Shown here: one piece after another, positions 8,503 through 17,013 of the stretch
Position numbering within the stretch: position 1 is the first letter of the stretch
Layout: each line of letters starts with the position of its first letter
Assembly: GCA_037176905.1 (NCBI GenBank)
Contig: JBBBWG010007036.1
Location: 5,693 to 25,749, forward strand
Direction of reading: 5' to 3'
Origin: Azolla pinnata
Lineage: Eukaryota; Streptophyta; Polypodiopsida; Salviniales; Salviniaceae
Length of the DNA: 20,057 bases
Position numbers and translations under genes: made by a program
Notes under the pieces: model-generated
What the model was told of the DNA's origin: nothing
What the model saw: only the letters and a program-made list of their open reading frames with translations
Database searches by the model: none

Positions 8503-9245
8503 TGTTTTGCCATTATCAATGTGTACTTGGAATGCGGTATAATTCAATAAGCTCGTGAAGATACTCCGGGAAGCAGGTTTCTTTGGAAAGAGCCGGTTCT
8601 GATGCCATCATCAATGTGTCAATATATGACAAATGTGGTATGTATGTGTCATCAATCCACGATGATATTCTTGGCAGGAAGATTTTTTGGAAAAAGCCCG
8701 ATCAATGTTGTCATAACCAGGTAAATTTTTTTCCCAAATATGCGTGCATTTTCTGCGTCAATGATGGCGATGACAACTATGGGGCAATTATCTGAATCTA
8801 TTCTATCCTATCATCAATGTGTAATATATGTCAAATGTGGTACGTATGTATCATGAAACCATGATGATAATATATTCTTGGAAAGAAGACTGTTAATCTG
8901 TGAAATCATCATCACTAGGTAATTTATGCATCCATGTACAGTGCCAATGATTACAACGACGATGGTGAGGTGATTATCCGAATCTGTTAGCATCTGCCAT
9001 GCTCTCTGCATTATGTTTTAAGAAGAGGTTTTCCTTCTCGATACAGAGCTATTGTTGGCATGTGATTATGCCAAAATGTGGTATACATGGATACAAGAAA
9101 TGGTGTTATATCATCAATATGTTATGTAAATTGCGGTGAACGACAAGTCCATGCTGGTATCCTGAGGGGTTTCCTTGAAGAAGAGTCCTTTCCTGATACA
9201 ATCCAACATAGCATGTATGCTAGATATGTTAAATGGTCACCTTAA
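8503..9245 (+). pseudogene. Decayed PPR repeats upstream of the intact PPR ORF
   Basis: Fragments resemble the VDMYAKCG segment of the downstream PPR repeats: VYLECG followed by ARE (8521-8560), VSIYDKCGM (8616-8642), a related copy at 8819-8845, and CDYAKM (9060-9077, frame shifted). The two middle copies belong to a degenerate direct repeat of period 203 (8607 and 8810). The last stretch is in frame with the PPR ORF and open from 9066: CGERQVHAGILRGFLEEE (9132-9185) mirrors the IHSELLSRGLLEED segment of the intact gene. MYARY follows, then TAA at 9243-9245 directly before ATG 9246. I infer that the upstream part of a longer PPR gene has decayed. Confidence 0.6.
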
Positions 9246-11642
9246 ATGCTTGACGAACTGCCTGTTCAAGGTGTGCTTTCTTGGAATGAAATCATCTCAG
9301 GCTATATCCACAACAGGCAAGATCATGAAGCCCTAAAATGCTTTCAACGCATGCAAAGCACATCGTTCACAGCCAATCGAGCTACTTTCATTTGCATTCT
9401 AAGGGCATGTGGAAGCATAAGATCTGTAGATAAAGGAAAGATAATCCACTCGGAGCTTCTCAGCAGGGGATTACTAGAGGAGGATGTTGTGCTTGGCACA
9501 GCTCTGGTGGACATGTACTGTAAGTGTGGCACCCTTCCAAAAGCACAAGATGCACTCAGACGGCTTCCCGTCCGTAACGCTGCGACGTGGAATGCTCTCA
9601 TTACAGGTTATGCGCATAGCCAGAAAGGTCAAGAAGCTATGAATTGTTATGAAGAGATGAAAGAAGAGGGTTTCTCACCAGATCCAATTACTTTTGCTTG
9701 CAGCTTGAAGGCATGTGGGCGAATAAGCTTTATTGAGAGTGGTGAGAAAATTCATCATGAAATCATTTGTATGGGCTTAGAGAATTCAATACTTGGTACG
9801 CCTCTAGTGGACATGTATGCAAAGTGCAATATGCTCCAAGAAGCGCGGGATGTCTTCGATAGTTCTTCTTTTAGAACTGCCATATCATGGAATGCACTTA
9901 TTACCGGATATGTGCAGAATGATCAAGCTCAAGAAGCCATAATCTGTTTTGATAGGATGCGAAGCGAGGGCTTCTCTCCAGATGTGGTCACATTTACTTG
10001 CATCTTGAAGGCATGTGCGAGTCTAGGATTCTGGCATAAGGGAAAAGGAATTCATGATGAGATTACTAGTAGGAAATTGCTAGAGAAAGATATTGTACTT
10101 GGTAATGCTGCAGTGGATATGTATGCTAAATGTGGTATGCTCGATAAAGCGCAAGAACTTCTGGAAGAGCTACCTGTACGGGACATAGTTTCTTGGAATG
10201 CTATAATCTCAGGGTATGCTGACCAAGGGCAAGGTTGTAAGGCTTTGAACTGTTTTGACCAGATGCAAGCGGAGGGCCTCTCTCCGGGCGTGGTTACCTT
10301 TATTGCCACATTAAAGGCATGCGGTAGCGTAGGAGCGGTAGACAAAGGGATAAAACTGCATTATGAGATTTTGCAGAAGAGATTGTTAGAGAAAAATGTT
10401 GTACTTGGTAATGCTTTGGTGGATATGTATGCCAAATGCGGAGCACTTGGAAAAGCACAGAAGGTCCTTGAAGGGATTCACATTCGAAATGTGGTCTCCT
10501 GGAATGCGTTGATAGCAGGGCACGTCCTACAGGGAAATAATCATAAAGCTTTGGATTGTTTTCGATGGATGCAAAGCGAGGGCCTCTTCCCAGACACGGT
10601 CACATTTATTTGCATCTTGAAAGCCTGTGGTAGCACCGGTGCAATTGATTTAGGAAAACATGTTCACAATGATCTTGTAAGGAGGGGCTTGCTGGGAAGA
10701 GATATTGTGCTCGGAAATGCTTTGGTAGATATGTATGCAAAATGCGGTCTACTTGCAAAAGCACAAGAGTTACTCGAAGAACTGCCAATTCATGATGTAG
10801 TATCATGGAATGTTCTTATCGCAGGTTATGCCAATCAAGGGCAATGTTATGAAGTTTTGCAATGCTTTGAACAAATGCAAAGCGAGGGTCTGTCCCCAGA
10901 TGCGGTAACCTTCATTTGCATACTGAAGGTTTGTGGCACTGTAGGAGCTATAGACCAGGGTAAACAGATTCATGAAACGATTTCAACTAAGGGCTTGTTG
11001 AAGAAAGATATGGTCCTTGGCAATGCTTTGGTTGATATGTATGCCAAATGTGGGCTACTTGCAAAAGCGCAAGAAGTATTGGAAAACGAACTCCCTCAAC
11101 AAAACGTGGTCTCTTGGTCTTCATTAATCACAGGGTATGCCCAACAAGGACAAGGCCATGAGGCAATGAACCATTTTAAAAAGATGCAAATCAAGGGCCT
11201 TTCTCCAGATGAAATCACATTCTTATGTGTTTTGAGTGCTTGTAGTAACTCGGGGCTTTCAGATGAGGCTGAATCGCTATTTGCGCACATGACCAAAACA
11301 TATGGTCTTACTCCGTGTATTCGGCATCACATATGGATGATTCTAGTTTTGGGATATGGAGGATATTTCGACAAGGCAGTATCGGTAATTAAAGTCATGC
11401 CTCATACAGATTGTCCAGCACTTTGGCTTGCTCTGCTGGGTGCTTGCAGGAAATGGGGAAATGTGATGTTTGGAGCCCTAGCTTTTGACCACATAACACA
11501 ACTTGACAGCGCTTGTGCCACAGCTTATGTTTTGATGGGTAACATCTTTGCATCAGCTGGCATGCAAGAAGATGCAGAAAAGGTTAAAAGCATGATTCCC
11601 AAACATCATATGTTGCCCCAAAATGTATACTTAACACCCTGA
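9246..11642 (+). CDS. PLS-class pentatricopeptide repeat protein with E-like C-terminus, probably 5'-truncated
   Basis: 798-residue uninterrupted frame. PPR proteins bind organellar RNA, and PLS-class members usually guide C-to-U editing in plastids or mitochondria. Seven PLS triplets of about 102 residues are marked by SWN-type tryptophans at 13, 115, 215, 317, 419, 521 and 624. Each contains the series W-N-x-L-I-x-G-Y, E/A-x-x-C-F-x-x-M, G-x-x-P-D-x-V-T-F, L-K-A-C-G, G-K-x-I-H, G-N-A-L-V-D-M-Y-A-K-C-G. The region from about 680 to 798 resembles the E domains (PALWLALLGACRKWGN, AYVLMGNIFASAGMQEDAEK). There is no PGxSW motif and no DYW deaminase, either here or in the flank after 11642, so any editing role would need a partner in trans. 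The ATG falls inside a PPR motif, directly after a stop, and gives no targeting peptide. The gene is therefore N-terminally damaged, or an upstream exon supplies the start. Single-exon structure fits the family. Confidence 0.85.
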   Translation: MLDELPVQGVLSWNEIISGYIHNRQDHEALKCFQRMQSTSFTANRATFICILRACGSIRSVDKGKIIHSELLSRGLLEEDVVLGTALVDMYCKCGTLPKAQDALRRLPVRNAATWNALITGYAHSQKGQEAMNCYEEMKEEGFSPDPITFACSLKACGRISFIESGEKIHHEIICMGLENSILGTPLVDMYAKCNMLQEARDVFDSSSFRTAISWNALITGYVQNDQAQEAIICFDRMRSEGFSPDVVTFTCILKACASLGFWHKGKGIHDEITSRKLLEKDIVLGNAAVDMYAKCGMLDKAQELLEELPVRDIVSWNAIISGYADQGQGCKALNCFDQMQAEGLSPGVVTFIATLKACGSVGAVDKGIKLHYEILQKRLLEKNVVLGNALVDMYAKCGALGKAQKVLEGIHIRNVVSWNALIAGHVLQGNNHKALDCFRWMQSEGLFPDTVTFICILKACGSTGAIDLGKHVHNDLVRRGLLGRDIVLGNALVDMYAKCGLLAKAQELLEELPIHDVVSWNVLIAGYANQGQCYEVLQCFEQMQSEGLSPDAVTFICILKVCGTVGAIDQGKQIHETISTKGLLKKDMVLGNALVDMYAKCGLLAKAQEVLENELPQQNVVSWSSLITGYAQQGQGHEAMNHFKKMQIKGLSPDEITFLCVLSACSNSGLSDEAESLFAHMTKTYGLTPCIRHHIWMILVLGYGGYFDKAVSVIKVMPHTDCPALWLALLGACRKWGNVMFGALAFDHITQLDSACATAYVLMGNIFASAGMQEDAEKVKSMIPKHHMLPQNVYLTP

Positions 11643-13451
11643 ATAACTACCAGACAATTACCTAAATATTCCTCGAGTTTCGTGGAATCATCCGAATGCA
11701 CCTTGGCTATAATCTGCCTACAAGGATCACTACAAAGGTGCCAATAAGTACATTCAAGTGGCCAAAAATAACTGCATAATTAGGTTGCATGCATATACTC
11801 TACATTTTTTCTGTCAAACTGTTGAAACAGATACTAAGCCCATTCTTTGCTATTGATGGAGCTGTATGAAAAATAGAATGTTGAGGATCATCATGTGCTG
11901 CTATACACATGGGTTTGTTGTAATCCAAACTGATTGATGGCTAACCAATGCGGAGTTCATCATAAATTAATTGCATTTAGTCTGAGAGCTTGATCAAGAT
12001 GGTTGGTCAATTGGGATAGTTGTTCAAGAAAATTTGATAGAAAGGGCTGACTGAACAAGAGATTAATCCATTTTCTTTGATGGAAAACTAACTTCCTATC
12101 CTACATATCCATAGAATTCTTGACCAATAAACATTTGCAAGAGCGAGCCTTGCAGCCCAATTGGGAAGAAAGCAGCAAAAGGGCAGTACTCTGAGAACTT
12201 TCTTGTAAACCCAATCCTTCGAAGTAGAAAATTTCCAAGAAAGATCGGGATCTAATCCACTGCTTTTGGATGACACTAGATGATTTTGGTTTAGATAGTT
12301 CTTTAGACAGAATCTATATGATTGCAGAGTTCGATCTTACCTGCAGAAGATCTATGAAACAATTACTTACCATGTGACAGTATGCTATATATATATCTTA
12401 TCCTTAACAGTGGACGACATTTAACGGACAAAACATGTATAGGAGGTAAACAAATAAGGCAGGTGTTACTGACCATTACTATCTACATACAAATATGGCC
12501 TGACAAACAAATTTCAAGTGTTCTAACAGACTAAAACTCAACCTGTCCATATGAGCTTTTACTGTCACAAATCGGGCCACACTTGGGTGTCCCAAAGGTT
12601 ACATCTATCTATGGATGCATCTCTACTTTTATATACAGCAATAAACGGCAATAATGATCATTGTGCTCTCTTCAAGGGGATTAAACATTATAAAAACCAC
12701 TAACATGAATTGGCACATGCGAAACAGAAAAAAGAGCAAGGACTAGAGAAAGAAGAATAAGAAGAGGGAGGGCCATCACGAATTAAGCATATGAAAGCAC
12801 GTATGCGATCTTTGTAATACAAGGAAGATCATCTTTCTAATGTTGTGTACGCAAATGTCATCCCAAATTTCTATCTGCTATTCAAGATAATGAACTGAAT
12901 TTTTTTGATAGACCTCAATTGTACAAATTTAGTTACAACAATCGATGTTACAAAGTAAAGATATCCAATGACTTCGTTCATAAGTAAAGATATCCAAAGG
13001 CTTCATTCATTGCCCAGAGCTTGCATCCAGGGCCTTGAGTTGTATACTTCAAATCGATCCGCTTACCTGTCATTTGAGCGAGTGTCAAAAAGCTTACACG
13101 TGCATGGTACTAGTTTCATGATTGCAACTATAATTTGAACTTCTATATATATGCAAAAAAGCACAGCCTCTGATACAGATGTAGGTGCAAACAAGTAATC
13201 GGACACGCTCTTTGTGGCGCTCTCTGGATAGTAGATTTCCAGTATGAACTGTTTCATCCCCAGGCAAGAAGCGGCTCATTCTTCTAACATAACACAAATT
13301 CCAAAGCCTGCAGCCCGCGAAAAGAACTACATTTTCCCGGCAGCAAGCAACATACGATTCTTTAACGCACAGATGGAAGGGGGTAGAGATTATCATAGCA
13401 TACCTTTGGGGGCAGTTTATGGCGAGCAGATGCAGGAAGGAGAGGAGAGCT
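11643..13451. other. Long spacer with no recognised gene
   Basis: AT-rich, with stops in all frames. It holds the 3' ends of the PPR gene (left) and the small plastid-type gene (right), a TA run near 12388-12398 and a short direct repeat at 12954-13011. No transposon protein motif or RNA gene was recognised. Confidence 0.5.
12954..13011. repeat. Tandem duplication of 29 bp
   Basis: AGTAAAGATATCCAA followed by CTTCGTTCAT or CTTCATTCAT occurs at 12954 and 12983 with three or so differences. Probably a simple local duplication. Confidence 0.85.
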
Positions 13452-13847
13452 TCACTTCTTGCCGAAGAGGCCGAAGAGGCCGCCGCCGCCGCCAGAGGGA
13501 GAGGAGGAATCACCGCCGGTTGAGGGTCCTTTCTTGGCGGCTTTCTTTGGGGCAGCGGAGGATCTGGGGGGAGGGGGGGGAGGGGAAGAGCCGGCGACCT
13601 TGTTCAGGATGGGATCGGTCTCGACAAAGCCTTGCTTGTCGAGGGCATCGTTGAGCCAATCGAGGAGGCCCCCTCCGCCATTGGAGTCGCTGCTGGCCCG
13701 GGCCGAGGATGACGATGCGGCATTAGGGACGAACATCCCTCGGCGAGCAGCGATGGCGAACGAAGAAGAAGAAGAAGAAGAAGAAGAAGAAGAAGAAGAA
13801 GAAGAAGAAGCCATGGGGAAGCCGGAAATCATCATGGATGATGCCAT
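13452..13847 (-). CDS. Small, probably plastid-targeted Ser/Gly/Pro-rich protein
   Basis: 131 residues from ATG 13847 to TGA 13454-13452, single exon. The N-terminus (1-50) is rich in Ser, Ala and Arg with few acidic residues and contains a run of 16 Ser (14-29) followed by FAIAARRGMFVPNA; this fits a chloroplast transit peptide. A short conserved-looking core follows, LLDWLNDALDKQGF then VETDPILNKV (61-84), predicted as an amphipathic helix plus a turn. Then come a six-Pro run, a Lys/Ala patch (KKAAKKG, 101-107) and a Gly-rich tail ending GGLFGLFGKK. I have an impression of similar small plastid proteins with a WL-x-D-x-L core and a glycine/phenylalanine/lysine end, but cannot name the family. 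Function unknown. Complementary GAA and TTC arrays flank the start codon in the mRNA. Confidence 0.7.
   Translation of the reverse strand: MASSMMISGFPMASSSSSSSSSSSSSSSSFAIAARRGMFVPNAASSSSARASSDSNGGGGLLDWLNDALDKQGFVETDPILNKVAGSSPPPPPPRSSAAPKKAAKKGPSTGGDSSSPSGGGGGLFGLFGKK
13762..13810. repeat. (GAA)16 microsatellite encoding poly-Ser
   Basis: Sixteen GAA units on the + strand. In the - strand gene they are read in the TCT frame as the poly-Ser run at residues 14-29. Confidence 0.95.
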
Positions 13848-13849
13848 CG

Positions 13850-13886
13850 CTGTCTGTCTGTATGTCTGTCTGTCTGTTGTCTGTCG
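13850..13886. repeat. (TGTC)n microsatellite in the 5' leader of the small gene
   Basis: CTGT/TGTC tetramers with two interruptions lie directly upstream of ATG 13847 on the gene's sense strand (read as GACA repeats). Confidence 0.85.
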
Positions 13887-13931
13887 GACTGCAGGGGAAG
13901 AAGGGAGATGGTGGTTGTATGCTTCTCCTCG

Positions 13932-13933
<2 letters not shown>

Positions 13934-13962
<29 letters not shown>

Positions 13963-13975
13963 CTTCTTCTTCTTC
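13934..13975. repeat. (TTC)14 microsatellite in the 5' leader of the small gene
   Basis: Fourteen TTC units on the + strand, i.e. GAA in the transcript, 87 bases or more upstream of ATG 13847. Complementary to the GAA array within the coding region. Confidence 0.95.
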
Positions 13976-14094
13976 GTTATCTTCTCAAGCGATTGGTTCT
14001 TCTGAGTTCCCTTATCTCTTTACATGTCACTCCATCATCACCACACCTCACATGTTCATTTGAGCAAAGAAAAGAGAATTAGCAAGCAGAATTA

Positions 14095-14400
14095 GATCAG
14101 CCATTGGGGAGAGATAGGTCAAGGGTCAAGGAGAGCTAGGTCAAGCGTCGAGGAGAATTAGGTCAGCAAAATTAGGTCAAGAATTGGGGAGAGCTAGGTC
14201 AAGCGTCAGGGAGAATTAAGTCAGCAGAATCGGGACAAGGATTGGGGAGAGATAAGGTCAAGGGTCAAGGAGAGCTGGGTCATCAGAATTAGGTCAAGGA
14301 TTGGGGAGAGGTAGGTCAGGGGTCAAGGAGGATCGGGCTAGCAAATTTAGGTCAGTAGAATTAGGTCAAGGAGTGGGGAGAGCTAGGTCAAGATCTAGGG
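14095..14400. repeat. AGGTCA-rich minisatellite
   Basis: Imperfect repetition of modules such as ATTGGGGAGAGCTAGGTCAA, AGGGTCAAGGAGAG and AGAATTAGGTCAGCA. ATTGGGGAGAG or a close variant occurs at 14103, 14193, 14241, 14300 and 14373 (spacings 90, 48, 59, 73). About eleven exact AGGTCA hexamers are present. The repeat lies upstream of the small plastid-type gene. Confidence 0.88.
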
Positions 14401-14559
14401 AAGGAAGACGGGCCACGACAACTTTCCATCTCTACCCGTTGCTGCTTGGGACTCGGCAGAGACGACCGTCCTGCATCGGAGTGGGATCATTTGCTCCCTC
14501 AATGATCTATCGGAGTGTGCACATTTGCTCTTTGATGCTTCGCCTCTACATGTGATAGA

Positions 14560-15189
14560 CCTGGTTTAACCAAAGTGTCTATTTTTGTGAATGATAGAAT
14601 AGGATGCAAACGTATCTTCTTTGATTGCTTTCGAGCGCATGATTCATCCCGTGGTACTTGTGTGGATTAGCTAAGAAGGTTGATCGAATAGTTCAGACCG
14701 ACCCAAGTATTAATCACATAATATATATCGAGTGTCAAATATAGTACGAGCAGACTCGACACTCATGTAGCATTATGCCCATGTACAATCCATGGACAAT
14801 AGTTAGATCTTAAAAATAGAAACTGTTATAATTGCAGTATCCACCTCTATATGGCCTATCTTGTCATCTTGGATAACTTCATGTGCGGTCCTTCCCATTC
14901 GATCTTCAAATCTTGCCAAATAATCTTTAGTCATAGAATCTCACCTAAGTCAACTACCATTACTTGGTACTTAACTTTAGCACTTCACCTTGCTGCCATA
15001 TTTTGCTTCTTGCTTCTCTATCCCCAATAAAGATACAGTAACTATACATTTATCTCCTATAAACAATCGATCCTATATAATTATATCAAGTCTTGTATCT
15101 CTTTTGAAAAGAATGCCTTTCTCAAGATTGCCTTTGAGGTATGGTAAGATTCGATACTCAACCTTATACAGATTAAATCTCTTTAGACT
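14560..15189. other. AT-rich spacer, possibly old retroelement sequence
   Basis: No intact gene. A short inverted repeat (GAGTGTC at about 14731, GACACTC at about 14758) is present. Reverse-strand sequence near 14830-14960 looks vaguely like retroelement coding sequence, but no diagnostic motif could be confirmed. The part near 15150-15189 may belong to the copia LTR described next. Confidence 0.35.
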
Positions 15190-15547
15190 GTATCGTTACG
15201 AACCACAAATTACGATTGAGCATGGACGACAGAGTTATAAGTGACGAGGCTACGAACATGGAAATACAAGTGATGAGGCTACGAATTTAGGAAACTAGGA
15301 GCAATACGAGAGTATGAAGATAGAGCGGAAGAAGAAGAGAAAATGGAATGGAATGGTGGTGTGTCCATGACAGCGAGAAAATTAGATTGATGTATCAAAG
15401 GTTAATCTTTATTCCCTTGATAAGGATTAAAGAACCTACAAATATGTATAATGTGGGTTGAAGTACATGCATGAGAATTGTTCTAGAGTAATCTAGAATA
15501 TTCTAGACTTAAGAATATTGTAAAACCTTTTAAAATGTTTTTCGACA
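15190..15547 (-). mobile_element. LTR of a Ty1/copia element, - strand
   Basis: Read on the - strand, the sequence begins TGTCG at 15547. It then has a heat-shock-element-like block (15515-15481), a TATA-like TATACATATT (about 15451-15440) and an AATAAA polyadenylation signal (15413-15408), the normal order for an LTR. It lies just downstream of copia pol remnants, so it is interpreted as the 3' LTR. The far end near 15190 is a guess; no CA end or target duplication could be fixed. Confidence 0.5.
15481..15515. promoter_or_regulatory. Heat-shock-element-like palindrome in the copia LTR
   Basis: Contains the perfect 16-base palindrome TCTAGAATATTCTAGA (15492-15507), with GAAnnTTC at its centre. 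Further TTC/GAA-like units flank it (TTCTAGAG on the left, CTTAAGAA on the right). This is the pattern bound by plant heat-shock factors. It is about 30-40 bases upstream of the TATA-like box on the - strand. Confidence 0.5.
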
Positions 15548-16440
15548 ACTTTTTAGAGGAATTTCACTATGAGAGCATTCCTATGCTAATAAGTAAAAAA
15601 TATATAAATATATTCTCATATCAAGATAGTTGAGCATGATTTCTTGATATTGGTAAGTTGAAGTTTGATTATCACCAAATATATGTTATGATTGTATCGT
15701 AAGAATTAGTTAATTATCTTCATTACATAAACAATTTAGGGTCGTGTCTGTGATGAATAAATCAACTTTCTTAATGGACATTGATACATTTCCTTATCAA
15801 CCTCTTGTGGTTTGGGTCAATTGGTATTGTATTGTTGGTTTGCAAGCTAGTTTAATTGTACCATTTAACAAATTGATATCATTTTTTAGTCACAAAATAA
15901 AAATATCATGTTTGAATTCTTTATCTCAAACGCTTTATTGAGTTGTAATCATTTCCTATGATTAAGATATCATCAACATAATAAATGATATAGATGTTTT
16001 ACATAAAGATAAATGTTTATTAAACAGGGTTGGATATGCTTTACTTTGTATCAGTTTAACAGCATTCACGACCGTGTTTTTTTACCTTCTTGCTAGTAAC
16101 TTCTTGTTGGCATATAGGGGAGGCTTTTATGTAGGACATTTTTTCTTCAAGTTCCCCATATAATTGTATGCAATTTTTAAATCATATTGTTGTATAAATA
16201 AATCAAAATGGTTAGCAATATAATGGTTCTCATCTTTGCCACTTGAATAATTTAATATTGTATATTTTACATGTAGCTATTCGCTATAAATCTTTACCTT
16301 TTAGTTTGTTCGTGTTCACATGTAATCTCCTGCAATACTTACATATACATTGGTGACATTGTGTGATGCTAATACATGTAAACTTATTTAAGCAAAATTT
16401 GTCATTCTTTGTGATTAAAAGACCACTTGATGATCTCTAA
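15548..16440 (-). mobile_element. Decayed Ty1/copia pol (integrase, RT, RNase H remnants)
   Basis: Reverse-strand translation shows copia landmarks in the right order. Near 16250-16140, YIANHFDLFIQQYDLKI resembles the integrase core. At 15995-15951, IYIIYYVDDILIIGN contains the RT catalytic YVDD (15980-15969). At 15786-15722, YQCPLRKLIYSSQTRP matches the YxxLVGKLIYLxxTRPDI segment between RT and RNase H. Stops and frame changes interrupt all parts, so it is a pseudogene. The element's 5' part and 5' LTR are missing; the region next to the gypsy LTR (16440-16732) shows nothing diagnostic. Confidence 0.68.
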
Positions 16441-16732
16441 AGTCTCATTGATTTCTCATCTCTTCTACTCAGGATTTGTAGAAGCATGCATTATGTTAGT
16501 GTCAAATAACACAAGAAGCTAACAAGTAAGCAAAATGAAATAGTGTTGCTATGTAAAGGACAAGTTCAAGAGTGACTAAAAGACCACTTGGTAGAGATTA
16601 TCATGAACCTTGCCATATCTTTTGTTATTTCTCTCATAAAAGACTTATTCATAGCAAATTATCTAATTTTTGTGATATTTTTCATAAATCTATGACTTAT
16701 TATTATTATTATTAAAATATAAAACGAGATAT

Positions 16733-16918
16733 TGTAGAGGGGTCCACCACAACTGGAAATGACTAAGAAATAAATAGAAACTAACCTAGGTTCTTGGCAC
16801 CTGAAATGTAACCAACTGAGTAGATTATATAAGAGTAATGAAGGCCTATACAAGAGGCAAGTGTGGTTCTCCTATTCTGGTCTACTCCTATTCCTTAATT
16901 CAATCTTGGCATTCTACA
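16733..16918 (+). mobile_element. 5' LTR of the Ty3/gypsy element (186 bp)
   Basis: Bounded by TGTAGA at 16733 and TCTACA at 16918, a perfect 6-base terminal inverted repeat with the TG...CA ends of LTRs. A TATA box (TTATATAAGA, 16825-16834) lies in the second half. The bases after the end, TTGGTGGAGGTGATGG, contain TGG as expected for a primer-binding site, but I could not match a specific tRNA. The short length is notable. The partner LTR is outside the window, so the boundary is supported only by these end signals and by the gag that follows. Confidence 0.6.
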
Positions 16919-17013
16919 TTGGTGGAGGTGATGGACAACAAAGCACTAACAGGATGAATTTCTAAGACATTCCCAATCGCAACATACAATCACCTCAGTA
17001 TGAAGATGTTGTG

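Noticed and set aside
12088..12276. Small - strand frame of 62 codons with several Trp
   Set aside because: No conserved motif and no supporting neighbour; likely chance in the spacer.
11643..12300. DYW domain continuing after the PPR stop
   Set aside because: None of the DYW landmarks (PGxSW, HxE, CxxCH, final DYW) could be read in any frame.
13459..14082. + strand frame of about 207 codons over the small plastid-type gene
   Set aside because: It consists of poly-Glu and poly-Leu runs produced by reading the GAA and TTC arrays; the - strand frame has a plausible transit peptide and core.
14116..14390. Nuclear-receptor half sites (AGGTCA)
   Set aside because: Plants lack nuclear receptors of this class; the hexamer is best explained as the core of a minisatellite.
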